Shown here: positions 1 through 8,405 of the stretch, in pieces
Position numbering within the stretch: the first letter of the stretch is position 1
How the letters are laid out: every line of letters begins with the position of its first letter
NCBI GenBank assembly: GCA_965277595.1
Contig: CBDIDH010000002.1
Coordinates: 1,550,001 to 1,614,000 of the forward strand
DNA length: 64,000 nucleotides
Reading direction: 5' to 3'
Source: CBDIDH01 sp965277595
GTDB taxonomy: Bacteria > Planctomycetota > Planctomycetia > Isosphaerales > Isosphaeraceae
Notes under the pieces: generated by a model
The model's database searches: none
Told to the model about the DNA's origin: nothing
Seen by the model: the letters and a program-made list of their open reading frames with translations, nothing else
Position numbers and translations under genes: made by a program

Positions 1-2
1 CC

Positions 3-1382
3 TCGACGCAGATCGAGACAATTCTCAAACGCTTTCCCGAAGTCCGCATGGTCTACTCCAAGACCGGCCGACCGGAGATTGCCAACGACGTCATGGGTGT
101 TCATCAGACAGATGTCTGGACGCTGTTAAAACCTCAGGACGAGTGGCGCTCCGGGCTAACCCGCGACCGCCTGATTGAAGAGATGGACAAGGCTCTCAGC
201 GAGAACGTCCCCGGCGTCAAGTTCGGCTTCAGCCAGCCGATCGAGATGCGCGTCAACGAGCTGGTCGCCGGTGTCAAGAGCGACGTCGCCGCGCTGATTT
301 ACGGGGCGGATCTCGACGTCCTCCGCCAGAAGGCCGGCGAGATTGAGCGGGTTCTCTCGCGGATCGATGGCGCGAAGGACATCAAGACGCCGACCTCGGG
401 CCGCCTGCCGATGCTCCGCGTCGCCGTCCGACGCGATCAACTGGCCCGGTACGGCGTCAAGGCGTCCGACGTTCTCGACGCCATTGCCGCGCTTGGCGGA
501 ACGACCGTCGGCACGGTCCTCGGCGACACCACCGCCGACAACGGCTTCGAGAAGAACGCCCGGTTTCGCATCCAGGTCCGCCTGCCCAAAGCCTGGCGCA
601 ACGACCCCGAAAAAATCCGGTCCATCCGCGTGGTTGATCCCAAGGGACGGCCGATCTCCTTGAGCGAACTCGCCGATTTCACGTTCGAGGAAGGCCCAAG
701 CGAGATCGAGCGCGAAGACGTCCAGCGCCGGGCTGTCGTGGGGGTGAACGTCCGCGGCCGAGACATCGCCGGTTTCGTCGCCGAGGCTCAACAGGCGATC
801 GACGCGAAGGTCAGTCTTCCGCCCGGCTACCTCGTCCGCTGGGGCGGTCAGTTTGAGCACCTTCAGACCGCGTCAAAGCGCCTGATGATCGTCGTTCCTG
901 TCGCCCTTGTGATGATTTATTTGCTTCTTTACAGCACCTTTCATTCCTTGAAGCTGGCCGGACTGATCTATCTGGCCGTGCCGATGGCGGCGACTGGCGG
1001 CGTCTTCGCGCTGGCGGCTCGCGGCCTGCCGTTCTCGATCTCGGCGGGCGTGGGATTCATCGCGCTTTTTGGCGTCGCGGTTCTTAACGGCCTCGTCTGG
1101 GTCAGCGCGGTCGAGCATCTCCGGATCGACGGCCACGAACCCCACGAAGCCGCCCGCGAAGCCTCTCTCGTCCGGCTCCGACCGATCTTGATGACCGCTC
1201 TTGTCGCCGGTTTCGGGTTCCTTCCCATGGCCGTCGCCACCACCCCCGGCGCCGAGATCCAGCGTCCCCTCGCCACCGTCGTCATCGGCGGCCTTCTCAC
1301 GTCCACCCTGCTCACCGCGCTGGTCTTGCCGGCGATTTACCCGTGGTTTGCCGAGGGGTCGAAAGGGTTGAATCTTGACTGA
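3..1382 (+). CDS. Heavy-metal efflux RND transporter permease, C-terminal part (CusA/CzcA family)
   Basis: The reading frame is open from the left edge, so the 5' part of the gene lies outside the window. The visible ~460 residues contain part of the periplasmic porter region (PEVRMVYSKTGRPEIANDV near the start is typical of HME-RND pumps). A membrane block follows, with about five hydrophobic helices and the conserved GVGFIALFGVAVLNGLVWVS segment. The family uses proton antiport to drive metal cations such as Cu, Ag, Co, Zn or Cd through a tripartite complex across both membranes. Substrate cannot be told from this fragment. The C terminus (LPAIYPWF) is complete and family-like. No adaptor or outer-membrane partner follows. 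Confidence 0.93.
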   Translation, partial: STQIETILKRFPEVRMVYSKTGRPEIANDVMGVHQTDVWTLLKPQDEWRSGLTRDRLIEEMDKALSENVPGVKFGFSQPIEMRVNELVAGVKSDVAALIYGADLDVLRQKAGEIERVLSRIDGAKDIKTPTSGRLPMLRVAVRRDQLARYGVKASDVLDAIAALGGTTVGTVLGDTTADNGFEKNARFRIQVRLPKAWRNDPEKIRSIRVVDPKGRPISLSELADFTFEEGPSEIEREDVQRRAVVGVNVRGRDIAGFVAEAQQAIDAKVSLPPGYLVRWGGQFEHLQTASKRLMIVVPVALVMIYLLLYSTFHSLKLAGLIYLAVPMAATGGVFALAARGLPFSISAGVGFIALFGVAVLNGLVWVSAVEHLRIDGHEPHEAAREASLVRLRPILMTALVAGFGFLPMAVATTPGAEIQRPLATVVIGGLLTSTLLTALVLPAIYPWFAEGSKGLNLD

Positions 1383-1467
1383 TTTCATGAATTTCGACTA
1401 ATCTGGTAACCACTGAGAAAACCGAAGAGTCAACAAGTAAGAAACCTTTAATTTTGAGAGTTCTAAA

Positions 1468-2136
1468 ATGACTGATTCAAATTCAGAAAATGCATTAAAC
1501 TGTCAATCAATCGGCATGCTTCTCGTTGATGGGGTCAAAGAAATTGACAAGGAATGCTCGATGAATCTTCATGGAACCGAGGCAGGACTATGCAACGTAA
1601 AGAGACAGTTTCAAGATGAGTGCGGAATCGAAACAGGAAAATCTCTTACAGAAGAAAACTTGATCTCATGGCGTCTTACGAAGCAACTTAATTCACAAGG
1701 AATCAATGCACGTTCCGAATACTCTTACCCGGGCACCAGACATCGGTGCGATATTGTGATCAACTCCGTGATCGAAAAATCAGTCTGGATCGAGGTAAAG
1801 TTGGCCTGGAAAAGCTGGCTCAACTGTAAAGGCAGAACGACAGGCAGGAGCCCTAATTTCAAGGGCTATTTATTCGGTGATGCTTCGCACCCGGGAACTG
1901 CACATGATTTCCACAAACTTGAAACCTTGGAACGACATGGTGCATGTCGACTCGGGCTGCTTCTTATTGGTTTTGATTCCCTGAAAAGCCGAATGGATCA
2001 GGATATCATTCGATTGGCCGAGCAAGAGCGACTTAAGGATCGACTTTGGAATTTATTGCATCAGGACACGTGGCTGGACCGGCGCGATAATCAATTTCGC
2101 ATTCATTGTTGGTTCTGGAGTAGAGAGACCTGTTAG
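1468..2136 (+). CDS. Hypothetical protein with a PD-(D/E)XK-like motif
   Basis: A 222-residue soluble protein with no family I recognise. Residues ~92-111 read HRCDIVI, a short loop, then WIEVKLAW. This gives Asp95 and Glu109-x-Lys111, the spacing expected of a PD-(D/E)XK nuclease-like core, as in restriction-type and Holliday-junction nucleases. The DNA is visibly richer in A+T than the flanking genes, which suggests recent acquisition. It lies between the RND pump gene and a DUF29 gene with no methyltransferase or specificity partner. A nuclease role is an inference from one short motif; a non-catalytic member of the fold is equally possible. Confidence 0.6.
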   Translation: MTDSNSENALNCQSIGMLLVDGVKEIDKECSMNLHGTEAGLCNVKRQFQDECGIETGKSLTEENLISWRLTKQLNSQGINARSEYSYPGTRHRCDIVINSVIEKSVWIEVKLAWKSWLNCKGRTTGRSPNFKGYLFGDASHPGTAHDFHKLETLERHGACRLGLLLIGFDSLKSRMDQDIIRLAEQERLKDRLWNLLHQDTWLDRRDNQFRIHCWFWSRETC

Positions 2137-2200
2137 CCATATGAAATCGGCTTCGCGGGAAACGAAAGAATTCCAGTTTGTCGTAAGCGCGGGGGACCTC

Positions 2201-2659
2201 ATGACCGTCCGAACGATGGAATCGCTGCCGGCATTGTTCGAAACCGATGAGACGGCTTGGCTCGATGCCATGTCCGCGATGGCGCGCGACGGGCGGTTAG
2301 AGGATCTCGACCTGCCGAACCTCGCGGAGTACCTTGCGGATATGGCTCGGCGAGATCGGCGGGAGGTGGAGAGTCGTCTGATCGTCTTGCTCGTCCATCT
2401 CATGAAGTGGACGTATCAGCCCGAGCAGCGGTCGAGAAGTTGGCGAGCGACCGTGATCGAACAACGGCAGGAGTTGAGCGGCCTGGTGAACCAGGGAGTT
2501 CTCCGTAACCACGCTGAGGCAACTCTCGCGGAGGTCTATCGCAAGGCGGTCGAGCGGGCGGCCGCGGAGACCGGCCTCTCCGCGGAGTCGTTCCCAGCAG
2601 ACTGCCCTTACACGTTCGACCAGTTGCTGGCGGTTGAACTGCCGAACCCCGACGCCTGA
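2201..2659 (+). CDS. DUF29 family protein
   Basis: The 152-residue product matches the DUF29 pattern: an N-terminal LFETDETAWLDAM, then the core EDLDLPNLAEYLADMAR...RREVESRLIVLLVHLMKWTYQP and RSRSWRATVIEQR. DUF29 proteins are ~150 residues, helical and of unknown function; they are common in cyanobacteria and often lie in mobile contexts. I chose ATG 2201 because GGGGGA lies just upstream and the family begins a few residues before LYETD. An in-frame ATG at 2141 would add 20 residues but lacks a ribosome site. The 3' end converges on, and overlaps by ~50 bases, the small membrane protein on the other strand. Confidence 0.85.
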   Translation: MTVRTMESLPALFETDETAWLDAMSAMARDGRLEDLDLPNLAEYLADMARRDRREVESRLIVLLVHLMKWTYQPEQRSRSWRATVIEQRQELSGLVNQGVLRNHAEATLAEVYRKAVERAAAETGLSAESFPADCPYTFDQLLAVELPNPDA

Positions 2660-2970
2660 GCCCGACCTGGCGCTGCGGGTCGAGCGGGGTTCAGGGCCGA
2701 GAGGCGTTTCTTGGATCGGTGCGGGCCGATCAAGAGGGCGGCGAGGAAGAGCAAGACCACGAGAACGCCGGTCGCCAGCAAGGTGGCCTTGGTGGTCGGC
2801 GACATGGGCGAGGCGGGGGTCTGGTTGACGTAATAGGAAAACGGCCGGCGGATCTCGACGACCTCATCGGCCTTGCCGTCATCGAAAAGCTGGACCTTGC
2901 GGGCCTTGATCGACTGGTCCTGGTTTTCTTGGTGATCGGCCCGCGACGTTGCGTTGTTCTCCGAGGCCAT
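2608..2970 (-). CDS. Small single-pass membrane protein, function unknown
   Basis: A 120-residue protein. Its hydrophilic N terminus (MASENNATSR) leads to one clear membrane helix at ~70-92 (KATLLATGVLVVLLFLAALLI), followed by a basic stretch RSKKR and a low-complexity tail. The start at 2970 is fixed by a strong GGGGGGA ribosome site immediately upstream; the same frame is open further 5', but that extension is arginine-rich and low in complexity and is not believable. It is the next minus-strand gene after the methyltransferase gene. No domain is recognised. Confidence 0.65.
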   Translation of the reverse strand: MASENNATSRADHQENQDQSIKARKVQLFDDGKADEVVEIRRPFSYYVNQTPASPMSPTTKATLLATGVLVVLLFLAALLIGPHRSKKRLSALNPARPAAPGRAQASGFGSSTASNWSNV

Positions 2971-3085
2971 TGGTCCCCCCTTTTGGCGTCGCTTGCGTCG
3001 GTTCGAGTCTCGGCGTCGAGTCAATCCTTCAATCGGGAAGTCCGTTCCTTCGCGTCTCGTCTCGTCTCGTCTTGTCTTATCGAGT

Positions 3086-3880
3086 CTAGGGGCGGGCGGT
3101 GAAGGCCCAGTCCCAGCTTCGGGGCTGGTCGGCGAAGTCGGGGCCGCCGGCAAGGCTATCGTCCCAGGGATAGAGCAGTTGTTCAAGCTCGACGGACCGA
3201 AAACCGGCCTTGGTGAACCGGTGGCGGACCTCGAACGGCTGCCAGAACTTCTGGCGGAGACCGCGGAAGGCAAACCGGCCAAGCGCGAAGTCGTAAAGCT
3301 CGTGCTCGGCATGGAAAGCGGCGTAGCGCTCGGCCTCCTCGGGAGTCGCGCCGCGGTCGAGAGATTGATCCATCAGCAACATCGTATGATAATGGATCGC
3401 GTCCATCGACGGCAGGACGCCGAGAAAAACGCCATCGGGCCTCAGCGTGGCGCGGATCGCTCGCAAGGTCCTGTCGATCAGGCGGACGTCGGGCATGACC
3501 ACCGAGTTCACCGCGACGGCCACGTCGACCGTACCGGCGACGTCATCAAGCTCGTGCATCGGCCGGGCGAGGAAGGTGACGCGACCGGCGTCGTCGCCCA
3601 GTCGCTGACGGGCTCGGGCAAGCATCGCCGGGGCGAAGTCCAGCGCGATGACCCGGCCGAACCGGCCGACCAGATGCGGCAAGAGCGGACCGGTTCCGCA
3701 ACCGAGGTCGATCACGGTTTTCTTGCCAGGTTCCCCCACGGCGGCGAGGGCGGTCAGCAGCGGGCTCTCGACCCCGGGATGAAAGGCGTCCAGAAACAAC
3801 TCATCATAGCGCGCCGCGTGTCGGCCCCACTGTCGGCCCTGATCGGCGATCTCCGTGGCAACAGCTTTGCGCGTTTTCAT
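3086..3880 (-). CDS. Class I SAM-dependent methyltransferase
   Basis: The 264-residue product has the Rossmann methyltransferase signature: motif I TVIDLGCGTGPLLPHLV near residue 50, then VIALDFAPAMLARAR (motif II acidic residue), and RPMHELDDVAGTVDVAVAVNSV for motif III/IV. The N-terminal WGRHAARYDELF segment is typical of the ubiquinone/menaquinone-type (UbiE/BioC-like) branch. Substrate is unknown. The start at 3880 (MKTRKAV) is chosen because the upstream extension is arginine/serine-rich and overlaps the next gene on the same strand. Confidence 0.85.
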   Translation of the reverse strand: MKTRKAVATEIADQGRQWGRHAARYDELFLDAFHPGVESPLLTALAAVGEPGKKTVIDLGCGTGPLLPHLVGRFGRVIALDFAPAMLARARQRLGDDAGRVTFLARPMHELDDVAGTVDVAVAVNSVVMPDVRLIDRTLRAIRATLRPDGVFLGVLPSMDAIHYHTMLLMDQSLDRGATPEEAERYAAFHAEHELYDFALGRFAFRGLRQKFWQPFEVRHRFTKAGFRSVELEQLLYPWDDSLAGGPDFADQPRSWDWAFTARP

Positions 3881-3992
3881 GGTATCGGAAACATTCCTGT
3901 CTTCACCCAACCCTTGCACGCTGGCCCCAATCTCCCCGCACCGCCCTTTGCCCTTTGCCCTCTTCGATCCGCTTTCAGGTAAAGATAGCCTG

Positions 3993-4529
3993 TCAATCGG
4001 CCCGAGGCGCCGGGCGGGGAGACGTCGGCGCGAATCGGACGACATCAATGGCGAGCGCCGCGGGAGCGCCAAGGACGTCGCGTCGGTAGTGGCGAGGGTA
4101 GCCGTATTCGGGATCGGCCGTGAACTGGAGGACGGCCTTGGTGCCTTTCGGCCGGCTGAAGGGCTCGGGCTGGTCAAGCTGGGCGAGTTCGTTGGCGATC
4201 GTCAGAAAGAGGCCGTCGATGCTGTAATAGCGCGGTTCCGAAGGCTTCAAAAGGTGCGTCCGGCCGTCGGGGGCGACCGCCTTGACGGACTCGACCCGAC
4301 CGCCGCGAACCGCAACCGCGTATCGTGAATTCATCGCGCCGGAGCTTGTCCATTCCAGGTCGTAATCGTGGATTCCCGCCTTCGCCCAGCGGACCCTCGC
4401 CTTGCGGAGCGACTGCTCGGTCACCTCGTCGCCCCCGGCGCAGCCGCCTTTCACCGCCAGGGAAGTCGCCATCAACGCGACGATCAGGATCAGTCCGGCC
4501 GGCTTTCGCCGCCTCTTGGTGAAGTGCAT
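3993..4529 (-). CDS. Exported DUF6174-like protein
   Basis: 178 residues starting with a basic segment and a hydrophobic signal helix (GLILIVALMATSLAVKGGC); the Cys after the helix suggests a lipoprotein lipobox. The mature part has WAKAGIHDYDLEWTSSG, then YAVAVRGGRVESVKA and YYSIDGLFLTIANEL. This W..aGi.dYd...v.nG.v.s arrangement is the DUF6174 pattern, whose function is unknown. It lies upstream of the methyltransferase gene on the same strand with an ~110 base gap. The C-terminal tail is proline-rich and unstructured. Confidence 0.65.
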   Translation of the reverse strand: MHFTKRRRKPAGLILIVALMATSLAVKGGCAGGDEVTEQSLRKARVRWAKAGIHDYDLEWTSSGAMNSRYAVAVRGGRVESVKAVAPDGRTHLLKPSEPRYYSIDGLFLTIANELAQLDQPEPFSRPKGTKAVLQFTADPEYGYPRHYRRDVLGAPAALAIDVVRFAPTSPRPAPRAD

Positions 4530-4831
4530 CGTCCCATTCTAGCCGGTCGGTCGTGCCGATCACCAGACGGTCGCGCGGCCTCTTTCACGGCTTTTTGCTT
4601 CGCCGAACTCAGGGATTCAGGAAATTCGGGAAGATGACCGAGAACCGATGACCAAGGGGAAAGCCAGAACTTGCATCCTGATCGGTCCTCGGTCCTCGTT
4701 TGCAATTCAACGCGCGAGCGACGATCCCGCGTCCCGGACGGCTCGTGGCTTGAGCCCGGACCGCCGGACCTCTACAATGAGGAGGCGACGACGAGGCGGG
4801 CGAACGAGGTGGGACGTCGAGGAGGTGGGCC
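4530..4831. repeat. Divergent intergenic region with a GACCGA-word palindrome
   Basis: This 302-base gap separates the DUF6174-like gene (minus) from larE (plus). At 4632-4700 it carries one copy of the palindromic word family: a left arm GACCGAGAACCGATGACC and a right arm with two CGGTCCT words. The larE ribosome site GGAGG lies at 4821-4825. No other gene is seen. Confidence 0.5.
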
Positions 4832-5710
4832 TTGAGTCAGAACGACTGGACCGAGACGGACCCCGGGTTGATCGCCCTGCGCGACCGACTGATCGAAACC
4901 CTGCGAGGCTACGGGCGCGTGGCCGTGGCCTTCTCGGGAGGGGTTGACAGTACGGTCGTCGCTCAGGCGGCTCATGATGCCCTCGGCGATCGCGCCTTCG
5001 CCGTGACGGCGGCCTCGGATAGCCTGGCCGAAGGCGAGCTGGAAGATGCCGAAGCGCTGGCAAAACAGATCGGGATCGCGCACCGGATCATCCGCACCGA
5101 GGAATTCGCCGACCCAAATTATCTCCAGAACAACACCGATCGCTGCTACTTTTGCAAGAGCGAGCTTTACGGCCGCCTCTCTGGTCTGCTCGGCGCGATC
5201 GGGGCCGACGTGATCGCCTCGGGAGCGAACACCGACGACGCGGGCGACCACCGTCCCGGCATGCGCGCCGCGGGCGAGAACGGGGTTCGCCACCCGCTTC
5301 AGGAATGCGGCCTTGGCAAGACCGAGGTCCGCGCCCTGGCGCGTGCCTGGGGTCTGCCCGTCTGGGACAAACCGGCCACGCCCTGCCTTTCCAGCCGCGT
5401 TGCCTACGGCGAGCCGGTCACTCCCGAACGGGTCCGCATGATCGACCTGGCCGAACAGTGGCTTCGCGGTCTTGGCCTTCGGGTCTTGCGGGTTCGCTAC
5501 CACAAGGGGGACATGGCCCGTGTCGAGGTCCCCGCCGACGACCTGCCGAAACTCGTTGATCCCACCACCCGCGCCGCGATGATCCGGGCCTTTCGCGACC
5601 TTGGGTTCAAGTACGTCACTCTTGACCTCGAAGGCTTCCGCTCCGGCAGCCTCAACGCCGTCATCCCTCTGGAATCGCTTCAGCGCCCCGGCGTGGTGGT
5701 CAAGGTCTAG
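4832..5710 (+). CDS. larE: ATP-dependent sacrificial sulfur transferase LarE
   Basis: LarE donates its own cysteine sulfur to the pyridinium dithiocarboxylate precursor during synthesis of the nickel-pincer nucleotide cofactor of lactate racemase and related enzymes. The 292-residue protein has the PP-loop SGGVDS at 35-40, a CYFCK motif at ~105-109, and PATPCLSSR at ~181-189, whose Cys185 corresponds to the sacrificial cysteine. A TTG start at 4832 is supported by GGAGG six bases upstream. No larA, larB or larC is present in the window, so the target enzyme is unknown. It is the only member of this pathway here. Confidence 0.93.
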   Translation: MSQNDWTETDPGLIALRDRLIETLRGYGRVAVAFSGGVDSTVVAQAAHDALGDRAFAVTAASDSLAEGELEDAEALAKQIGIAHRIIRTEEFADPNYLQNNTDRCYFCKSELYGRLSGLLGAIGADVIASGANTDDAGDHRPGMRAAGENGVRHPLQECGLGKTEVRALARAWGLPVWDKPATPCLSSRVAYGEPVTPERVRMIDLAEQWLRGLGLRVLRVRYHKGDMARVEVPADDLPKLVDPTTRAAMIRAFRDLGFKYVTLDLEGFRSGSLNAVIPLESLQRPGVVVKV

Positions 5711-5782
5711 CAACCTGGCGGATCGAACCGAGACCCTGAAGGTTGTTGTTGAGGACTGGAATTGGTGCCTTTTTGCCGGAAG

Positions 5783-5917
5783 GACAAAGGACAAAGGACA
5801 AAGGACAAAGGACAAAGGACAAAGGACAAAAGAATTCATTCTGCCTTTTGCCCTCTGTCCTTCTGCCCTCTGTCCTTCTGCCTTCTGTCCTTCTGCCCTC
5901 TGTCCTTCTGCCCTCTC
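5783..5917. repeat. Palindromic short-word array (AAAGGAC / TCTGCCCTCTGTCCT)
   Basis: Just past the larE stop, a run of about six AAAGGAC heptamers is followed, after ~15 bases, by a run of CTGCCCTCTGTCCTT words of about 15 bases. The two halves are complementary in part (GGACAAAGG against CCTTTTGCC/CTGTCCTT), so the transcript could fold into a long, imperfect hairpin. Low-complexity open frames over it on both strands are artefacts. Confidence 0.85.
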
Positions 5918-5985
5918 CCCCCCAATCGTCCGCGACTTCGCGCGAGCACGACCGACGCAATGACCGATTGAGTTGAGGCCGATCC

Positions 5986-6528
5986 ATGCCGCGGGTGACG
6001 TGCCGATGTGGTCAGGTCCTGAGCGTCCCCGTGAACGGGCCGGAGCGGGTGATTTGCCCGAAATGTTCGGCACGGGTCCGGGTGCGCCGCGACCCGCCCC
6101 CCGAGGGCGACGGCATGGTTCGCTTCCTCTGCCTCTGCGGGCGACGCCTCAAGGTGCGCCCCGGGGCGCCGGACGATGGCCCGATGGCCGTGAAATGTCC
6201 CGATTGCGGCCAGGTTGTCGAGGTGCCGACGCCTAGTTCGTCGGGCCTTGACCCCTCCTGGCGGGCGAACGATCCCGAGTCGCCGACCGAGGATCTCGAC
6301 GAGGACGACCTCGCCCTTCTCGATCAATGGACCTCGAAACACCTCGGCGTGTCGACATCGCCACCACCACCACCACCTCCTCCTGTCGTCGCTCTACCCG
6401 TGGCCGAGCCGCCGGCTCCCCCCTTGAAGGCCGAGGCCGGTTTGCGAATCTGCCCGCGTTGCGGTCGTCCCTTGCACCTCAGCGCCGTCGCCTGCCGCAA
6501 CTGCGGCGCCCCCGCGCCGAAGCGATAA
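5986..6528 (+). CDS. Multi-zinc-ribbon protein
   Basis: 180 residues with three cysteine clusters: CRCGQ...CPKC at residues ~6-28, CLCGR...CPDC at ~46-70, and a C-terminal CPRCG...CRNCG at ~153-174. An acidic, proline-rich linker containing an eight-proline run separates the last ribbon from the others. Each pair of CxC/CxxC knuckles should bind one zinc. Such proteins are abundant in planctomycetes and have no assigned role; protein or nucleic-acid binding is likely from the fold. It stands alone between larE and the convergent rhaB. Confidence 0.8.
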   Translation: MPRVTCRCGQVLSVPVNGPERVICPKCSARVRVRRDPPPEGDGMVRFLCLCGRRLKVRPGAPDDGPMAVKCPDCGQVVEVPTPSSSGLDPSWRANDPESPTEDLDEDDLALLDQWTSKHLGVSTSPPPPPPPPVVALPVAEPPAPPLKAEAGLRICPRCGRPLHLSAVACRNCGAPAPKR

Positions 6529-6551
6529 GGCAACCCCTTTTGCCCTTCCCG

Positions 6552-8057
6552 TTACGGCAAAGCCCCCGCGACAAGCGCATTGAACCGCCCCATCGCCTCA
6601 TCCCAGGCCGCGGTCTCGCGAGGCTCGTAGGTGACCACGGGGAAGGATCGGGCGACAACCGAGCGGGCGTCGGCCAGCGAGGCGATCCGGCCTCGGGCCA
6701 TCATCTGCAAAAGGACGTTCCCCGCGGCCGTCGCCTCGACCGGGCCGCCGTAAACAGGTCGACCGCAGGCGTCGGCCGTGAACTGGCAGAGCAGGGCGTT
6801 CCGCGACCCGCCACCGACAACGTGGATCGACCGGATCGTCGTCCCCAGAATCGATTCGAGCCGATCGATCGTCCAGCGATATTTTAACGCCAGGCTCTCC
6901 AGGGCACAGCGGACAAAGGCCCCCTCCGTACCCGGCACGGCCTGGCCCGTTCGCGCGCAGACGGAGGCGAGCCGGGCGGGCATGTCGCCGGGCGAGAGAA
7001 ACGAGACGTCGTCGGGATCAACCAGCGAGGCGAACGCCCGCGCTCCTCGGGCCTTCTCGACAAGCTCCTCGTACGACCAGTCTCGCCCCCCCCGACTCCA
7101 GGTCCGCCGGCATTCCTGCACGAGCCAGAGCCCCATGATGTTCTTGAGCAAGCGCGTCGTCCCGGCGACACCCCCCTCATTGGTGAAGTTATCACGCAGC
7201 GTCGCCGCGTTGATTACCGGCTTTGGAACCTCGACCCCCAGAAGCGACCAGGTTCCTGAACTCAAATAACACCAGTCGGGCGGGTTGCTCGATCTTGACA
7301 ACGTCGGCACGGCGGCCACGGCGCTTGCCGTGTCGTGCGTGCCGGGGGCGATCACCGTCAAGGGAGCGCGCAGGCCCAGTTCCTCGGCCACCGAGGCACG
7401 AACGGGACCAATCTCGGCGCCTGGTTCGATCAGCTCGGGAAGGATCGCGCGGGGCAGGTCGAGCGCCTGGCAAAGCTCGTCCGACCATCGCCCGTTGCGG
7501 GGGTCGAGAAGCTGCGTTGTGGACGCGTCGGTCCGCTCGGCGACGCGACGGCCCGTGAAGAGCCAGGCGAAGAGGTCGGGCATCATCAAGAGGGTCTCGG
7601 CCGCCTCCAGAATCGGCGAACCGGCCCGACGCATCGCCAGAAGCTGATAAATCGTATTGAACTGAAGAAATTGAAGGCCGGTGATCTCGTAGATCCGCTC
7701 GCGCGAGACGCGCTCAAAGGCGGCGGCCATCATCCCCTCGGTCCGCGCGTCCCGATAATTCACGGGGTTGCCCAGCAGCGTATCGCCCCGGCCGACCAGC
7801 CCGAAGTCAACGCCCCAGGTATCGATGCCGACACCGTCAAGCTCCGCCCCGCCCGCCGCGGCGCGTCGCAGCGCGGTCTTCAACTCGTCAAAGAGCCGAG
7901 GGAGATCCCAGTACAGGGTGTCGAGCATCTTGACCGGCCCGTTGGGGAACCGGTGAAACTCGTCGAGGGCGAGCGTCTCGCCATCGAACCGGCCGAGAAG
8001 TCCCCGGCCGCTCTCGGCCCCGAGGTCGAGAGCCAGGTAATCGCTCGTCTTGGCCAT
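6552..8057 (-). CDS. rhaB: Rhamnulokinase
   Basis: A 501-residue FGGY carbohydrate kinase that phosphorylates L-rhamnulose to L-rhamnulose 1-phosphate. The N-terminal phosphate-binding segment is YLALDLGAESGRGLLGRFDG. It is followed by WDLPRLFDELK, GVGIDTWGVDFGLV and NPVNYRDARTEGMM, all typical of RhaB rather than xylulokinase or glycerol kinase. The C-terminal adenosine motif is IHVVGGGSRNALLCQFTADA. Length is normal (~490). No rhamnose isomerase or aldolase is adjacent, so the pathway genes are dispersed. It ends 23 bases from the convergent zinc-ribbon gene. Confidence 0.93.
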   Translation of the reverse strand: MAKTSDYLALDLGAESGRGLLGRFDGETLALDEFHRFPNGPVKMLDTLYWDLPRLFDELKTALRRAAAGGAELDGVGIDTWGVDFGLVGRGDTLLGNPVNYRDARTEGMMAAAFERVSRERIYEITGLQFLQFNTIYQLLAMRRAGSPILEAAETLLMMPDLFAWLFTGRRVAERTDASTTQLLDPRNGRWSDELCQALDLPRAILPELIEPGAEIGPVRASVAEELGLRAPLTVIAPGTHDTASAVAAVPTLSRSSNPPDWCYLSSGTWSLLGVEVPKPVINAATLRDNFTNEGGVAGTTRLLKNIMGLWLVQECRRTWSRGGRDWSYEELVEKARGARAFASLVDPDDVSFLSPGDMPARLASVCARTGQAVPGTEGAFVRCALESLALKYRWTIDRLESILGTTIRSIHVVGGGSRNALLCQFTADACGRPVYGGPVEATAAGNVLLQMMARGRIASLADARSVVARSFPVVTYEPRETAAWDEAMGRFNALVAGALP

Positions 8058-8174
8058 CGCGCGTCGCGCCGTTTGGGTCGTGGGTTGTCTTTCGTCCCGA
8101 AATCACGTCACTGTCCCGCGCGCCGAGTGCCCCCCCGCCGCGCCTCGCCGCCCAATGATACGGACCCCTCCCTT

Positions 8175-8302
8175 CAGGAACAAGCATCCAGGAGGATCGC
8201 AAAGTCCCTCTTTTCAATGACCAAGGACCAATGATCAAACAGGCGGGATTTTTTGGTCATCGGTCATCGGGACTTTGCAATTCTCCTGAACAAGCATCCT
8301 GC
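8175..8302. repeat. Palindromic element with GGACTTTGC arms and ATGACC words
   Basis: An outer inverted repeat, AGGAGGATCGCAAAGTCC (8190-8207) against GGACTTTGCAATTCTCCT (8270-8287), matches at 16 of 18 positions. Inside it, CAATGACCAAGGACCAATGA pairs with TTGGTCATCGGTCATCGG. A direct repeat, GAACAAGCATCC, brackets the whole (8178-8189 and 8288-8299). The same outer arms recur at 52760-52880. The element fills most of the 347-base gap between the rhaB start and the 3' end of the permease gene; nothing else is seen there. Confidence 0.85.
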
Positions 8303-8405
8303 GCACACGCGACGATCTCTTTGCCCTTCCGACCATAGAGCAACAACTCTTCTGTCAAGATTAGGACGGACGCCGAGCTTGCGGTGCCGGTTCCGTCCCG
8401 ACGGC

